Source of the DNA: JBCBSS01 sp039819065
GTDB taxonomy: Bacteria > Bacteroidota > Bacteroidia > Cytophagales > Cyclobacteriaceae
DNA length: 29,446 nucleotides
Assembly: GCA_039819065.1 (NCBI GenBank)
Contig: JBCBSS010000099.1
Span: 1-29,446, forward strand
Reading direction: 5' to 3'
In this document: positions 1 through 8,060 of the stretch, piece by piece
Numbering within the stretch: position 1 is the first letter of the stretch
Layout of the letters: the number at the start of each line of letters is the position of its first letter
The notes under the pieces: generated by a model
Databases searched by the model: none
Seen by the model: only the letters and a program-made list of their open reading frames with translations
What the model was told of the DNA's origin: nothing
Translations under genes and position numbers: made by a program

Positions 1-15
1 TCATCAGACTTAGTA

Positions 16-381
16 ATGAAAGAATTAACGAAAGCCGAAGAAGAAATCATGCAGGTACTCTGGGATTTAAAATCCGCTTATGTTAAGGATATCATTCCCC
101 TACTACCTGAGCCTCAGCCTGCCTACAGCACGGTCTCTACCTTTGTCCGCATTCTACAAGAAAAGGGATTCGTAGGACACGAAATACATGGCAGGTCTCA
201 TAAGTACCATCCTATCATCACTAAGGAAGAATATACCCGGACGTTCATGAAGGGCTTTGTAAAAAGGTACTTCAGCGGGTCTTATCGCCAGATGGTTTCG
301 TTTTTCACCAAAGGTGATGAAAACCTGAGTTTGAACGAGTTAGAAGAATTGATTAAAGAACTTAAAAACAAGAACTCATGA
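16..381 (+). CDS. BlaI/MecI/CopY-family transcriptional repressor
   Basis: This 121-aa protein matches the BlaI/MecI repressor family in length and layout. An N-terminal winged helix (about residues 3-70) opens with LTKAEEEIMQVLW, the usual family start, and contains the recognition-helix-like stretch AYSTVSTFVRILQEKGFV. A C-terminal helical part (about 75-121) would form the dimer interface. In this family the repressor binds promoter dyads and is inactivated by cleavage triggered by a membrane M56 sensor peptidase. The next gene is such a peptidase and overlaps it by four bases (ATGA at 378-381), so the two are almost certainly cotranslated. The start is the first ATG and gives a family-typical N-terminus. 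Only 15 bases lie upstream, so the promoter is outside the window. Targets are unknown; in Bacteroidota these pairs are often not linked to beta-lactamase. Confidence 0.93.
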   Translation: MKELTKAEEEIMQVLWDLKSAYVKDIIPLLPEPQPAYSTVSTFVRILQEKGFVGHEIHGRSHKYHPIITKEEYTRTFMKGFVKRYFSGSYRQMVSFFTKGDENLSLNELEELIKELKNKNS

Positions 382-1886
382 GTAATTACCTAATCGAACT
401 ATGCGTTATTCATGTAGTCCTCACCTTGGCCTATTGGCTTCTTCTACGAAAGGAAAGGCAATACGCTCAAATGAGATTTTACCTGATAGCCACTACCCTA
501 TTGGCGCTATTCACCCCTCTTTTAAAGCTTCCTAAATTGTTTTTCAACTATGCAGAACCGGTTGAAGCCTTACCCCTTCAGCCTCTACCGACGGGGGCTG
601 TCAATATCACTTCGGTAAAGGAGGTTCCATTCTGGCAAGATGAAATGCTGATCTGGATATATGTCACCATCAGTGCAGTGTTCCTGTTCAAGCTTATAAG
701 CAGTTTAGTTCACATCATTCACTTAGCTCATAAGGGTACTCACGAGAAAGTTGGAGATATATCCATTCGCAAAGTTCGACAAACGAAAGGAAGCTTTACG
801 TTTTTCAACTGGATATTTCTCAACGACCAAATCGACAAGGAACAAGAGGATTACCACGTCATACTCAATCATGAAAAGGCCCATGTCTCTTTAGGGCACA
901 CCTATGACCTTATGTTTTTCGAATTATTCAAGGTGTGTTTCTGGTGGCTGCCTTCCGCTTGGTTTATCAACAAAGAAATTAGAAAAATACACGAATATCA
1001 GGCAGATGCTTGCGCGCTAAAGTCATATAGCATCGAACTGTATTCGTCTATACTGATCAGGTCTACTCTGAAATCAAATGGATTGAGCTTGGCCAGCTCT
1101 TTTCATGATGGTCTAATTCTAAAACGAATAACAGCAATGAAACAAAAAGTGAAAATCGTAAGCCCATGGAAAATGGGTACATTATCAGCATGTTGTGCCA
1201 TACTCTTTACCGTATTTGCTTGCACAGAGGAAATAAAGCAAGAATCAATAGAGACTGCCGAACTTGGCGATACTGCGGAACAGGAAGTTTTTACCATAGT
1301 AGAAGAACAACCTGGATTTAGTGGTGGCATGGATGGCTTTTATAACTATGTAAAAAGGGAGATTAAGTACCCCGCACAGGCCAGAAGACTGGGTATTGAA
1401 GGAGAAGTGGTGGTCGAATTTGTGGTTGAAAAAGATGGCTCCCTATCGGATGTAAAAGCAGTCAAAGGTATTGGGGCCGGCTGTGATGGAGAAGCCGTAA
1501 GGGTCATTGAAAATGCGCCAGCGTTCTCCCCAGGGAAACAACGAGGTAAACCTGTAAGGGTACGCATGGTAATGCCCATTAACTTCAAGCTAGATCGTGG
1601 CTCCAAAAATGGCGATAACACTGCCTACGGCATTATCATGTTAGACGAAGTGAAAACCAAGCATAGCAACTTTAAAGTTGATGCCAGCTATAATGATGGT
1701 AATTGGTCAGGCACCGTCTACGATGAGAATGGAGATGCACTTCCTGGAGTCAACATTGTGGTTGGTGGGACCAATAACGGTACAGTATCCGACTGGGATG
1801 GTACCTTCAAGTTGGAAGCAGCATCATCCCAAGACATCTACTTGAGCTCTGTAGGTTATGAAACGGCATTGTTAAAAGGTCAATAA
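378..1886 (+). CDS. M56-family (BlaR1/MecR1-like) membrane peptidase with TonB C-terminal and carboxypeptidase-regulatory domains
   Basis: A 502-aa membrane metallopeptidase of the BlaR1/MecR1 type. Hydrophobic segments lie at about residues 1-22, 34-50 and 92-112, with another near 266-283. The zinc site is visible: HEKAH at 165-169 (HExxH) and HEYQAD at 205-210, where E206 matches the third ligand of the family ExxAD motif. After the last membrane segment comes a TonB C-terminal-type domain (about 318-405; YPAQARRLGIEGEVVVEF, then PVRVRMVMPINF). A carboxypeptidase-regulatory-like fold follows (443-502; DENGDALPGVNIVVGGTNNG) and the protein stops just after SSVGYE. Beta-lactamase sensors instead carry a penicillin-binding C-terminus, so the ligand here is probably different. 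It overlaps the BlaI-type gene upstream and likely acts as its antirepressor. The fold assignment is strong; the signal sensed is unknown. Confidence 0.9.
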   Translation: MSNYLIELCVIHVVLTLAYWLLLRKERQYAQMRFYLIATTLLALFTPLLKLPKLFFNYAEPVEALPLQPLPTGAVNITSVKEVPFWQDEMLIWIYVTISAVFLFKLISSLVHIIHLAHKGTHEKVGDISIRKVRQTKGSFTFFNWIFLNDQIDKEQEDYHVILNHEKAHVSLGHTYDLMFFELFKVCFWWLPSAWFINKEIRKIHEYQADACALKSYSIELYSSILIRSTLKSNGLSLASSFHDGLILKRITAMKQKVKIVSPWKMGTLSACCAILFTVFACTEEIKQESIETAELGDTAEQEVFTIVEEQPGFSGGMDGFYNYVKREIKYPAQARRLGIEGEVVVEFVVEKDGSLSDVKAVKGIGAGCDGEAVRVIENAPAFSPGKQRGKPVRVRMVMPINFKLDRGSKNGDNTAYGIIMLDEVKTKHSNFKVDASYNDGNWSGTVYDENGDALPGVNIVVGGTNNGTVSDWDGTFKLEAASSQDIYLSSVGYETALLKGQ

Positions 1887-1975
1887 CTCAATGCTAAATG
1901 CTTACTTCTGGTCATTGTGATGCCAGAGGTAAGCTAGTATGCTGCTATCCATATTTACCAATATCAACATCAAAA

Positions 1976-2000
1976 AAGCCGCCTAACAAATAGGCGGCTT
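1976..2000 (-). terminator. Rho-independent terminator of the cadherin-lipoprotein operon
   Basis: A perfect 10-bp stem (AAGCCGCCTA at 1976-1985 with TAGGCGGCTT at 1991-2000) encloses a 5-base loop. Read on the minus strand, the stem runs straight into a T-rich tract (complement of 1972-1977), as expected of an intrinsic terminator for the gene ending at 2055. On the plus strand no T-run follows, so termination of the M56 transcript here would be weaker. Confidence 0.85.
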
Positions 2001-2054
2001 CACACAGGTAGTTCTTATCAAAATATAAAACGCGTATTTCCTTAAGACAATTAA

Positions 2055-4052
2055 CTACCGGGTGTTAGAATAAACGGCTATATTAACCGGATTGGTAAAT
2101 AAAACATAAGGTGTACCGGTATTGTCAAAACGCAAAGTAGGTTGACCTACGTTGGTTCTGAAATTGGGATTGCCTATAGTAACCCAGTTGCCGTTTTCGA
2201 CTTTGTATACATTAACTTGTGCAGAAGACTGGAATGCGGTTGCTGCTACAAAAGGCACATTATTTTCAATAGTCAGATCCATAGTGAGGGTGCCACGATG
2301 TGGTGCCACAGCATTCGTCTGACTCGTCCAGGTGGCACCTATGAGTTTGTAGAAAGCAATACCATCGGACACCGCAAAACGACTAATAGCGAATAAATCA
2401 CCATTATCATCCATATCGACGGCAGACTCGCCAATACCGTTTATACCGGAAGTGGTCGTAAGGGTCCAGTCATTGCCGTCATCAATTCGGTTAGTAGCCA
2501 CCTGAAGAGACGCTCCTACCGCAGTTATGGTCTGGTCAGCGGACCTGAATTCAAAAAAGTGCAGCCGGTTCGAATTTGAAATGATGGGATTGGTACCGAA
2601 ATCTATCCAGTCACCATTACTGTCTAATTGTTTAACCTCTATGTTTCTATCGAAACCATTAGGGGTAAAAACATAACCAACGTATGGATTATCGTTATCG
2701 TCAAAAGTGATTTTTAGAGCACTTGTATTAAGATTAGTGGTTACAACGCCATTACCTACACTTTCCCAGGCAGTCCCATTAAATCTCACTACTTTCAAGC
2801 CATTTGTTTCAGGCGCTGCATTATTAAAACTATTATAAAGTACATAAGGAATGTTATTATGAATAGTAATATTGGGCATACCAAAGATTCCTTCATTAGA
2901 AATACCTTGATTTCCTACCAGTACCCAGGTGTTTCCATCAAATCTGCGTACAGATAGCTTGTCTTCATTATTCATCTCGCGATACGCCACATAAGGAGTG
3001 CCATCTTCTGCGATGTCCATATCAATGTTTCCATTGGTTGGACCCGGAGCTATATCAGTGCCATTGGTGCCAACGCTGAACCAGTCTTCATCAAATTCTT
3101 GGTTCTCAACTACAATTGAGATGGTTGCCGATGTGAACCCTTCTTCATCCGCCACTTGAACGGTAATCGAATGCGATGTCTTCGTTTCAAAGTCTAGCTT
3201 TCTATCAAAATCGACACTCAGTTCTCCATCGCTAGTGATTCGGAAAAGATCGTCTGGATCTTCGGTGATGGTAAAAGACAGTTGGTCGCCCTCAGGGTCG
3301 GAGCCTACTACAGTACCGAATATTACACCCGGCTGGGTACTCTCGTTTGCTGTGAATGATTGCTCATTTATCTGCGGCAACTCATTAACATCGGTAACGT
3401 CAATAGTAATAATAGCTGATGTATTCAGTTGCCCATCGTTGGCCTGAACGGTTAATGCGTGGGAAGTTTTTGATTCGAAATCAAGAGATTTACCGGCCTG
3501 CAGGCTAATGAAACCATCAGTAGTGATAGCAAACAAGTCATCCTCATCTTCGACAATACTGAAGGTAAGCGCGTCCTCGTCCGGATCAGTGGCCAAAACT
3601 ATACCAATAACATCAGTGTCCGTAGCGCTTTCGGCCGCAGTAAAAGTCTGGGCTGCTACGACTGGAGCCATGTTCTCATTTTCGTCCACCACATTGATTG
3701 TGACAGTAGCCGTAGCTGATTCAGTTTGATTACTTGCCACAACGGTCAATGCATGGCTAGTCGCTGTTTCGAAATCCAGTGATTGGCCTTCTGCCAGGCT
3801 TATGGCACCAGTGCTGGTAATCTCGAAAAGGTCCCCACTATTGGTGCTGATGGAAAAGGTCAGCGCTTCTCCCTCAGGGTCGGTGGCTTGTACAATTCCA
3901 ATCACTGTTTGATCATCAATTGCTTCGCTGGCATTGAAAGATTGGTTGGCTATTTCTGGCGGCAAATTTAGAGTAGCTGATTCATCATCGCCACAGCCAG
4001 AAAACATGACCAGAGTGGCCAATACTAATAGTTTAATGCTTTGAGATTTCAT
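2055..4052 (-). CDS. surface lipoprotein: three cadherin-like repeats plus beta-propeller-like head
   Basis: A 665-aa predicted lipoprotein. The signal peptide ends in a lipobox (FSGC, Cys20) followed by GDDE, an acidic patch resembling the Bacteroidota export signal for surface lipoproteins. Three cadherin-like modules follow (about 30-125, 131-227, 232-320), each with the pattern QSF..SE....G.V.A.DPEG..L.F.I and LDFET..SH..TV. The rest (about 330-665) contains recurring TPYVAY / NPYVGY / TPYVLF strands with intervening DDNG-type loops, which suggests a beta-propeller or sialidase-like head; no catalytic residues are recognised. It is the last gene of a three-gene minus-strand cluster, 102 bases after the preceding one, and ends at the hairpin at 1976-2000. 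Its first module is nearly the same as that of the upstream neighbour, so the stalk arose by duplication. Likely an adhesin or glycan-binding surface protein; the exact role is unknown. Confidence 0.85.
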   Translation of the reverse strand: MKSQSIKLLVLATLVMFSGCGDDESATLNLPPEIANQSFNASEAIDDQTVIGIVQATDPEGEALTFSISTNSGDLFEITSTGAISLAEGQSLDFETATSHALTVVASNQTESATATVTINVVDENENMAPVVAAQTFTAAESATDTDVIGIVLATDPDEDALTFSIVEDEDDLFAITTDGFISLQAGKSLDFESKTSHALTVQANDGQLNTSAIITIDVTDVNELPQINEQSFTANESTQPGVIFGTVVGSDPEGDQLSFTITEDPDDLFRITSDGELSVDFDRKLDFETKTSHSITVQVADEEGFTSATISIVVENQEFDEDWFSVGTNGTDIAPGPTNGNIDMDIAEDGTPYVAYREMNNEDKLSVRRFDGNTWVLVGNQGISNEGIFGMPNITIHNNIPYVLYNSFNNAAPETNGLKVVRFNGTAWESVGNGVVTTNLNTSALKITFDDNDNPYVGYVFTPNGFDRNIEVKQLDSNGDWIDFGTNPIISNSNRLHFFEFRSADQTITAVGASLQVATNRIDDGNDWTLTTTSGINGIGESAVDMDDNGDLFAISRFAVSDGIAFYKLIGATWTSQTNAVAPHRGTLTMDLTIENNVPFVAATAFQSSAQVNVYKVENGNWVTIGNPNFRTNVGQPTLRFDNTGTPYVLFTNPVNIAVYSNTR

Positions 4053-4154
4053 TGTATTTATTTGTTGTGAATTGGTGGAAGCTCAATTTTTGGAAAAGAA
4101 TCATTGGATGACTCTATGGGGTATGTACTGAAGTCACCTAGTGCGTTCTGACCA

Positions 4155-6092
4155 TTAAAAGCAAGGACCTATAGAGGGTAATTTACCTGCGTCTCCCTCG
4201 ATCTGGGTGCCTCTTGCAAAAGCAAAGCAACCTGTAACGTTGATTGTGTTCCAACTACTAAGGTCTTGGTTGAAAGCTGATGCGCCATCAAAGGTCTGGC
4301 TCATATCGGTAATGCTGGTTACATTCCAATTGGACAGGTCTTGATTAAAGCTGGTGGCGTCCCTAAACATCGCTCCAATTGATACCAGGCTGGCCGGCAG
4401 ATTCCATCCGCCAATATTCTGATTGAAACTAGTGGCGCCCCTGAACATTTCCCTCATACTCTGTACATCACCTACCCGCCAGTTTCCAATGTTTTGGTTA
4501 AAACTGACTGCGTTGGCGAACATCCTACTCATGAAAACAACGTCATTCACGTTCCAACCACTCAGGTCCCCATTGAAATTGGTGGCACCATCGAACATGC
4601 TTTGCATGGAAGTAACATTGCTCACATCCCAGTTGCTAATATCACCGACAAAGAGTTCCGCAGCTCCAAAAGTCTGAGTCATGTCAGTGACGTTGTTTAC
4701 GTTCCAATTGCTGAACTGGCCATCAGTGATTGATGTAGAAAAGAACATACGGGTCATATCGGTGACCGCTGAAAGGTCGGGAGCATCAATGGCTTTCATG
4801 GCAAGCTGTTTGGCATTTTGAAAAGCTTCGGCCATAGTTGACCAAGCCATGTCCCCCCATTGGTTTATCTCAACCAGTTGCTCTCGTCGCTCGTTGGTAA
4901 AACCGCCTCCGGTCTGGCCTAAATAGATGGCTGGGAAAGTACCGGTAATTCGAACCGTATAGGAGCCTGTCTCCGCATATTGGTGTAGAATAAAATTGGT
5001 TGTCGTAATGTTTTCAGAAGTTGTTCCATCGCCCCAGTCTACATTGAAATTGTAAGATAATTCTTGCCTTACCGGTATCTGAACAATTCTATCACTGGCC
5101 GTGACCCGCCATTTTGTGATAAATGCATCCACATCATCAGTAACATTGATAGTCACTGTAGCAGTGGCCGAGGCGTTTTCGGCATCCAATACTACTACCT
5201 CAAATGTATGGCTGCTGGTGGTTTCAAAATCCAGAATGATGTCATTGTTGGTGAGCGTAATGGTTCCATCAGTCGCTACACGGAAGAATTCGGGAACATC
5301 TCCGGTTAGGAAGAATCGCAGTTCACCGCCTTCAGCATCGGTGGCATTCAGTATACCGATTTCGTCAAAGCCTGTAATGCTTTCAGAAACCGTAAATGAT
5401 TGATCGGCAATGACGGGAGCCGCGTTTTCCTGGACGTCCGTCACATTAATAGTGATTGTTGCACTTGCCGACAGCACACCATCTGAAACTTGTACGGTAA
5501 TGGTATGAGAGGTCTGATTTTCAAAATCCAAAGACCTGTCTTCTTGTAAGCTGATTACTCCTCCATCCGTAATTTCAAAAAGATCGTCCGCATCCTCAGT
5601 GATGCTAAAAGTAAATGCATCTCCATCGCTGTCTGCGGCGACCACAGTACCAATTTCATCAGTGGTAGAAATGTTCTCTGCAACCTCAAATGTCTGATCG
5701 CTAATGGTGGGCGTCACATTTTCGTTTTGGTCTATCACCGTAACGGTGATCAAAGCACTGACTGATTCGTTGCCGTCGGATACGACTACGGTTAGCTCAT
5801 GACTGGCAGCGGTCTCAAAATCTAGCGATTGTCCTGTCTGAAGACTCAGTTCACCCGAGTCATTGATCTCAAAGAGGCTTGCGCTGTTGACAGAAATTGA
5901 GAAGGTAAGCGTTTCCCCTTCAGGGTCGTTGGCCTGTACAGTTCCGATTACTGTTTGATCATCAATTGCTTCACTGGTATTGAAAGACTGGTTCTGAATA
6001 ACCGGTGGCTGGTTGATTACTTCATCATCTTCTCCGCATGCACTAAGTAGCATCGTGAAGGCTAGCATCAAAAAGCTAATTCTTCTCATCAT
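4155..6092 (-). CDS. surface lipoprotein: cadherin-like repeats, PKD-like segment and DUF285 (BspA-type) repeats
   Basis: A 645-aa predicted lipoprotein with lipobox LSAC (Cys19) followed by GEDDE. Three cadherin-like modules occupy about residues 29-325. A segment with VDWGDGTTSEN and HQYAETGSYTVRITG (about 330-395) looks like the PKD-type fold that usually precedes DUF285. Seven units of 25-26 residues (about 446-621) follow, of the form M..MF..A..FN.DLS.WNV..VT, the DUF285 / BspA-like surface repeat. The protein ends with a 24-residue tail containing two cysteines. DUF285 proteins in other bacteria are surface adhesins, so attachment to a surface, host or polymer is a reasonable inference. 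It is the middle gene of the cluster, 75 bases after the upstream gene and 102 before the next. The alternative ATG one codon downstream is equally possible. Confidence 0.87.
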   Translation of the reverse strand: MMRRISFLMLAFTMLLSACGEDDEVINQPPVIQNQSFNTSEAIDDQTVIGTVQANDPEGETLTFSISVNSASLFEINDSGELSLQTGQSLDFETAASHELTVVVSDGNESVSALITVTVIDQNENVTPTISDQTFEVAENISTTDEIGTVVAADSDGDAFTFSITEDADDLFEITDGGVISLQEDRSLDFENQTSHTITVQVSDGVLSASATITINVTDVQENAAPVIADQSFTVSESITGFDEIGILNATDAEGGELRFFLTGDVPEFFRVATDGTITLTNNDIILDFETTSSHTFEVVVLDAENASATATVTINVTDDVDAFITKWRVTASDRIVQIPVRQELSYNFNVDWGDGTTSENITTTNFILHQYAETGSYTVRITGTFPAIYLGQTGGGFTNERREQLVEINQWGDMAWSTMAEAFQNAKQLAMKAIDAPDLSAVTDMTRMFFSTSITDGQFSNWNVNNVTDMTQTFGAAELFVGDISNWDVSNVTSMQSMFDGATNFNGDLSGWNVNDVVFMSRMFANAVSFNQNIGNWRVGDVQSMREMFRGATSFNQNIGGWNLPASLVSIGAMFRDATSFNQDLSNWNVTSITDMSQTFDGASAFNQDLSSWNTINVTGCFAFARGTQIEGDAGKLPSIGPCF

Positions 6093-6167
6093 TATTTATG
6101 GTTGTTTTCTGTTTGTTTAAGTCAATCCGAATATGATTTATAGCACTATTGGTGCGCTTGTTTGCAG

Positions 6168-7508
6168 CTAGAAATCATCGTTGGCGAGCGCGGTAATCTC
6201 TTCGTCCGTTAAAGCACGACCATAGATTAGTATATCGTCCAAAAGACCATCGAATGGTGAGTTCACATTGTCCTGAGAGCCTATGGCAATAAATTCTTCA
6301 GCCGAGGCCTCGTAAGGCAAAGCAGCTTGAGAGTTAAAGAATTCATTAGGCAATTCTACACCATTCACAAAAAGGGATATATTAACGGTGTTTTCGACCC
6401 TAAACACCACATGTGTCCATTCAGTAGTGCTTTCTTCAAAGGCATCTTCGCTCACGGCATTGAAACCAGTTGGAGCGCTTTGTGCAATCACAGTAGTGTT
6501 CAATTCGTATTTGCCCCCGGAAGTGAATATTCTAAACTTCGATTCTAAACTGGTAGGGCCATTGGAATTATCCATCAAGATGAGCGTGGTTAGTTCCGTG
6601 TTGAACTTCACCCAAGCAGATATGGTAAAGGTTGTGTTGGATGGGGTCAATACATCCGCGATGGTAAAATGCCCTGAAGAAAAATCGAGCGCACCATTGG
6701 CATTGTTTCTTCGGTCATTGGCTGGAGTCAATGTACCTACTTCATTCCCATCGTTCCCATTGCCACTCATATCGGATAAATCCCCGTCAAGCCTGTATTC
6801 TGCTACTAAACTAGTCCGTGGTAGCGTCTTATCAGTTAAGGTAATAGTGGCATCAAATGATTGTGTTATCCCTGCGGCGGTTGCTGAGAAAGTGCCTGAA
6901 ACGGTCTCGCTCAGTTCGAAATCAAATAGGGTAGAATCAGCCACTGACAGTTCGCCATTATCATTAATGTTGAAGGCACCGGCGGCTGATTCAGTAACCA
7001 CATCAAAAGTAAAAGCCACGCCACTCATATCTGCTGTTGGTGTGATAGTACCCAAAACCAAACCTTCGGCTGGGTTTTCGGCAATAGTGGCACTAAAATC
7101 TTCTACAGAGAATTCAAGCAAATCTGTAATATTGATTGTTACTTGAACAGTATCTGCCACGCTTCCTGCCGAAACCCTTACGTTGGCGGATATACTGTTG
7201 TTGGTTTCAAAATCGAATATTGAGGCGTCTGCTACCGAAAGGGCTCCCGAACTAGCATTGATGCTTACTGCTCCTGCCGGGTTCTGGTCGATAAGATTGA
7301 AGGCGACAGCCTGTGGTTCGTTGTCCAAAGATGCACTGGCTTGAATGATGCCGATTTCGTCGCCAACAGCTGCGTTTTCTGCAATAGTAAATGTGGCGTC
7401 ACTGGCATTGATCATTGGTGTTGGAGTTGGTTGTACCCCTTCATCATCCCCACAGGCGTTCAACATCAATGCTATTAACATTAATGCACTAAGTTTTTTA
7501 ATCGTCAT
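6168..7508 (-). CDS. surface lipoprotein: two cadherin-like modules plus LamG/concanavalin-like domain
   Basis: A 446-aa predicted lipoprotein with lipobox LNAC (Cys19) followed by GDDEG. Two modules (about 30-125 and 131-225) have the variant pattern F.I.ENPAEG..LGTI and S...FDFE....SG.., more distant from the modules of the two downstream genes. The C-terminal 210 residues open with LVAEYRLDGDLSDMSGNGND and contain FTISAWVKFN and DGLLDDILIYGRALTDEEI, the hallmark strands of LamG-type concanavalin-like jelly rolls, which often bind carbohydrate. It is the first gene of the cluster, and a 7-5-7 inverted repeat lies 12-30 bases upstream of its ATG. Function beyond surface binding cannot be read from the sequence. 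Confidence 0.87.
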   Translation of the reverse strand: MTIKKLSALMLIALMLNACGDDEGVQPTPTPMINASDATFTIAENAAVGDEIGIIQASASLDNEPQAVAFNLIDQNPAGAVSINASSGALSVADASIFDFETNNSISANVRVSAGSVADTVQVTINITDLLEFSVEDFSATIAENPAEGLVLGTITPTADMSGVAFTFDVVTESAAGAFNINDNGELSVADSTLFDFELSETVSGTFSATAAGITQSFDATITLTDKTLPRTSLVAEYRLDGDLSDMSGNGNDGNEVGTLTPANDRRNNANGALDFSSGHFTIADVLTPSNTTFTISAWVKFNTELTTLILMDNSNGPTSLESKFRIFTSGGKYELNTTVIAQSAPTGFNAVSEDAFEESTTEWTHVVFRVENTVNISLFVNGVELPNEFFNSQAALPYEASAEEFIAIGSQDNVNSPFDGLLDDILIYGRALTDEEITALANDDF

Positions 7509-7519
7509 TTGTTCGTCTA

Positions 7520-7538
7520 GTTAATAAATGGTATTAAC
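7520..7538 (-). promoter_or_regulatory. inverted repeat upstream of the cadherin-lipoprotein operon
   Basis: GTTAATA (7520-7526) and TATTAAC (7532-7538) form a perfect 7-bp dyad around a 5-base spacer, 12-30 bases upstream of the first lipoprotein ATG. Its size and place suit a dimeric regulator, but it could also be a leader hairpin. No clear Bacteroidota TAnnTTTG -7 box was found next to it. Confidence 0.35.
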
Positions 7539-8060
7539 CCCAGCGTAGAAACCTGGCCCCAAGTTTCCGAGGCAAAGCCCTGAGGAATTAAACTACAACC
7601 TTCTCGTCTGCCAATCGCGTACCGCCTAAAGCTTTAGCGATAGCGCAAGCAGCCGCGAAGGCAGATCAAGGCGTGAAAGTAGAATGATCAATGGCCAGAA
7701 ACTCCGCACTTTCAAATTCGTAGGCGGTTATTTCCTAATCGGTAGGTTTGAATTAATATTTGATTTATGCGAATTCTTGCTGGCTGATGTAGACACTAAA
7801 TTTGTTAAGGTTCGATTTAAATTGACTGCATATTTTGAGCTGATCTTCGGTTTCTATTTGCTATTTTCGCGCACTTCGAATGCCAAAGACAATAGTCCGA
7901 GGTCGCATTGTGCTTAGCAAACAACCTAAACTGAACCCATGTCCAAGTGGCTTTAGTTATCCTTCAATTATGCGCAATGCTACCGGGCAATAATTGAATA
8001 AATACTTGATTAACAGTTATTGAATGGGTGCTAGCTTTACCCGTTTTCACCTCTATTGAC
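7539..8060. other. intergenic region between divergent operons, containing one degenerate dispersed repeat
   Basis: No convincing gene lies in this 522-base stretch. It holds a hairpin-like GC segment (7568-7585) followed by a 28-base unit at 7585-7612 that recurs, inverted, at 29397-29424 with 26 of 28 bases the same. Just after it is a 12-bp palindrome, CTAAAGCTTTAG (7626-7637). The remainder is AT-rich and presumably includes the promoters of both flanking transcription units. Confidence 0.6.
7585..7612 (+). repeat. dispersed intergenic repeat, copy A
   Basis: The 28-base unit starts GAATTAAACTACAACC and ends CTCGTCTGCC. It matches the reverse complement of 29397-29424 with two mismatches. 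Both copies are preceded (in this orientation) by a short GC-rich hairpin containing GGCAAAGCC or its complement, so the repeat unit is longer than the conserved core. Confidence 0.75.

Noticed and set aside
6388..7146. 252-residue plus-strand reading frame
   Set aside because: It lies wholly antisense to the LamG lipoprotein gene, and its Ser/Val-rich composition mirrors the cadherin modules; it is a shadow frame.
7684..7917. 77-residue plus-strand reading frame in the 7.5-8.0 kb spacer
   Set aside because: No signal or domain, low-complexity Phe/Leu-rich start and a tail (NAKDNSPRSHCA) typical of chance frames next to repeats.
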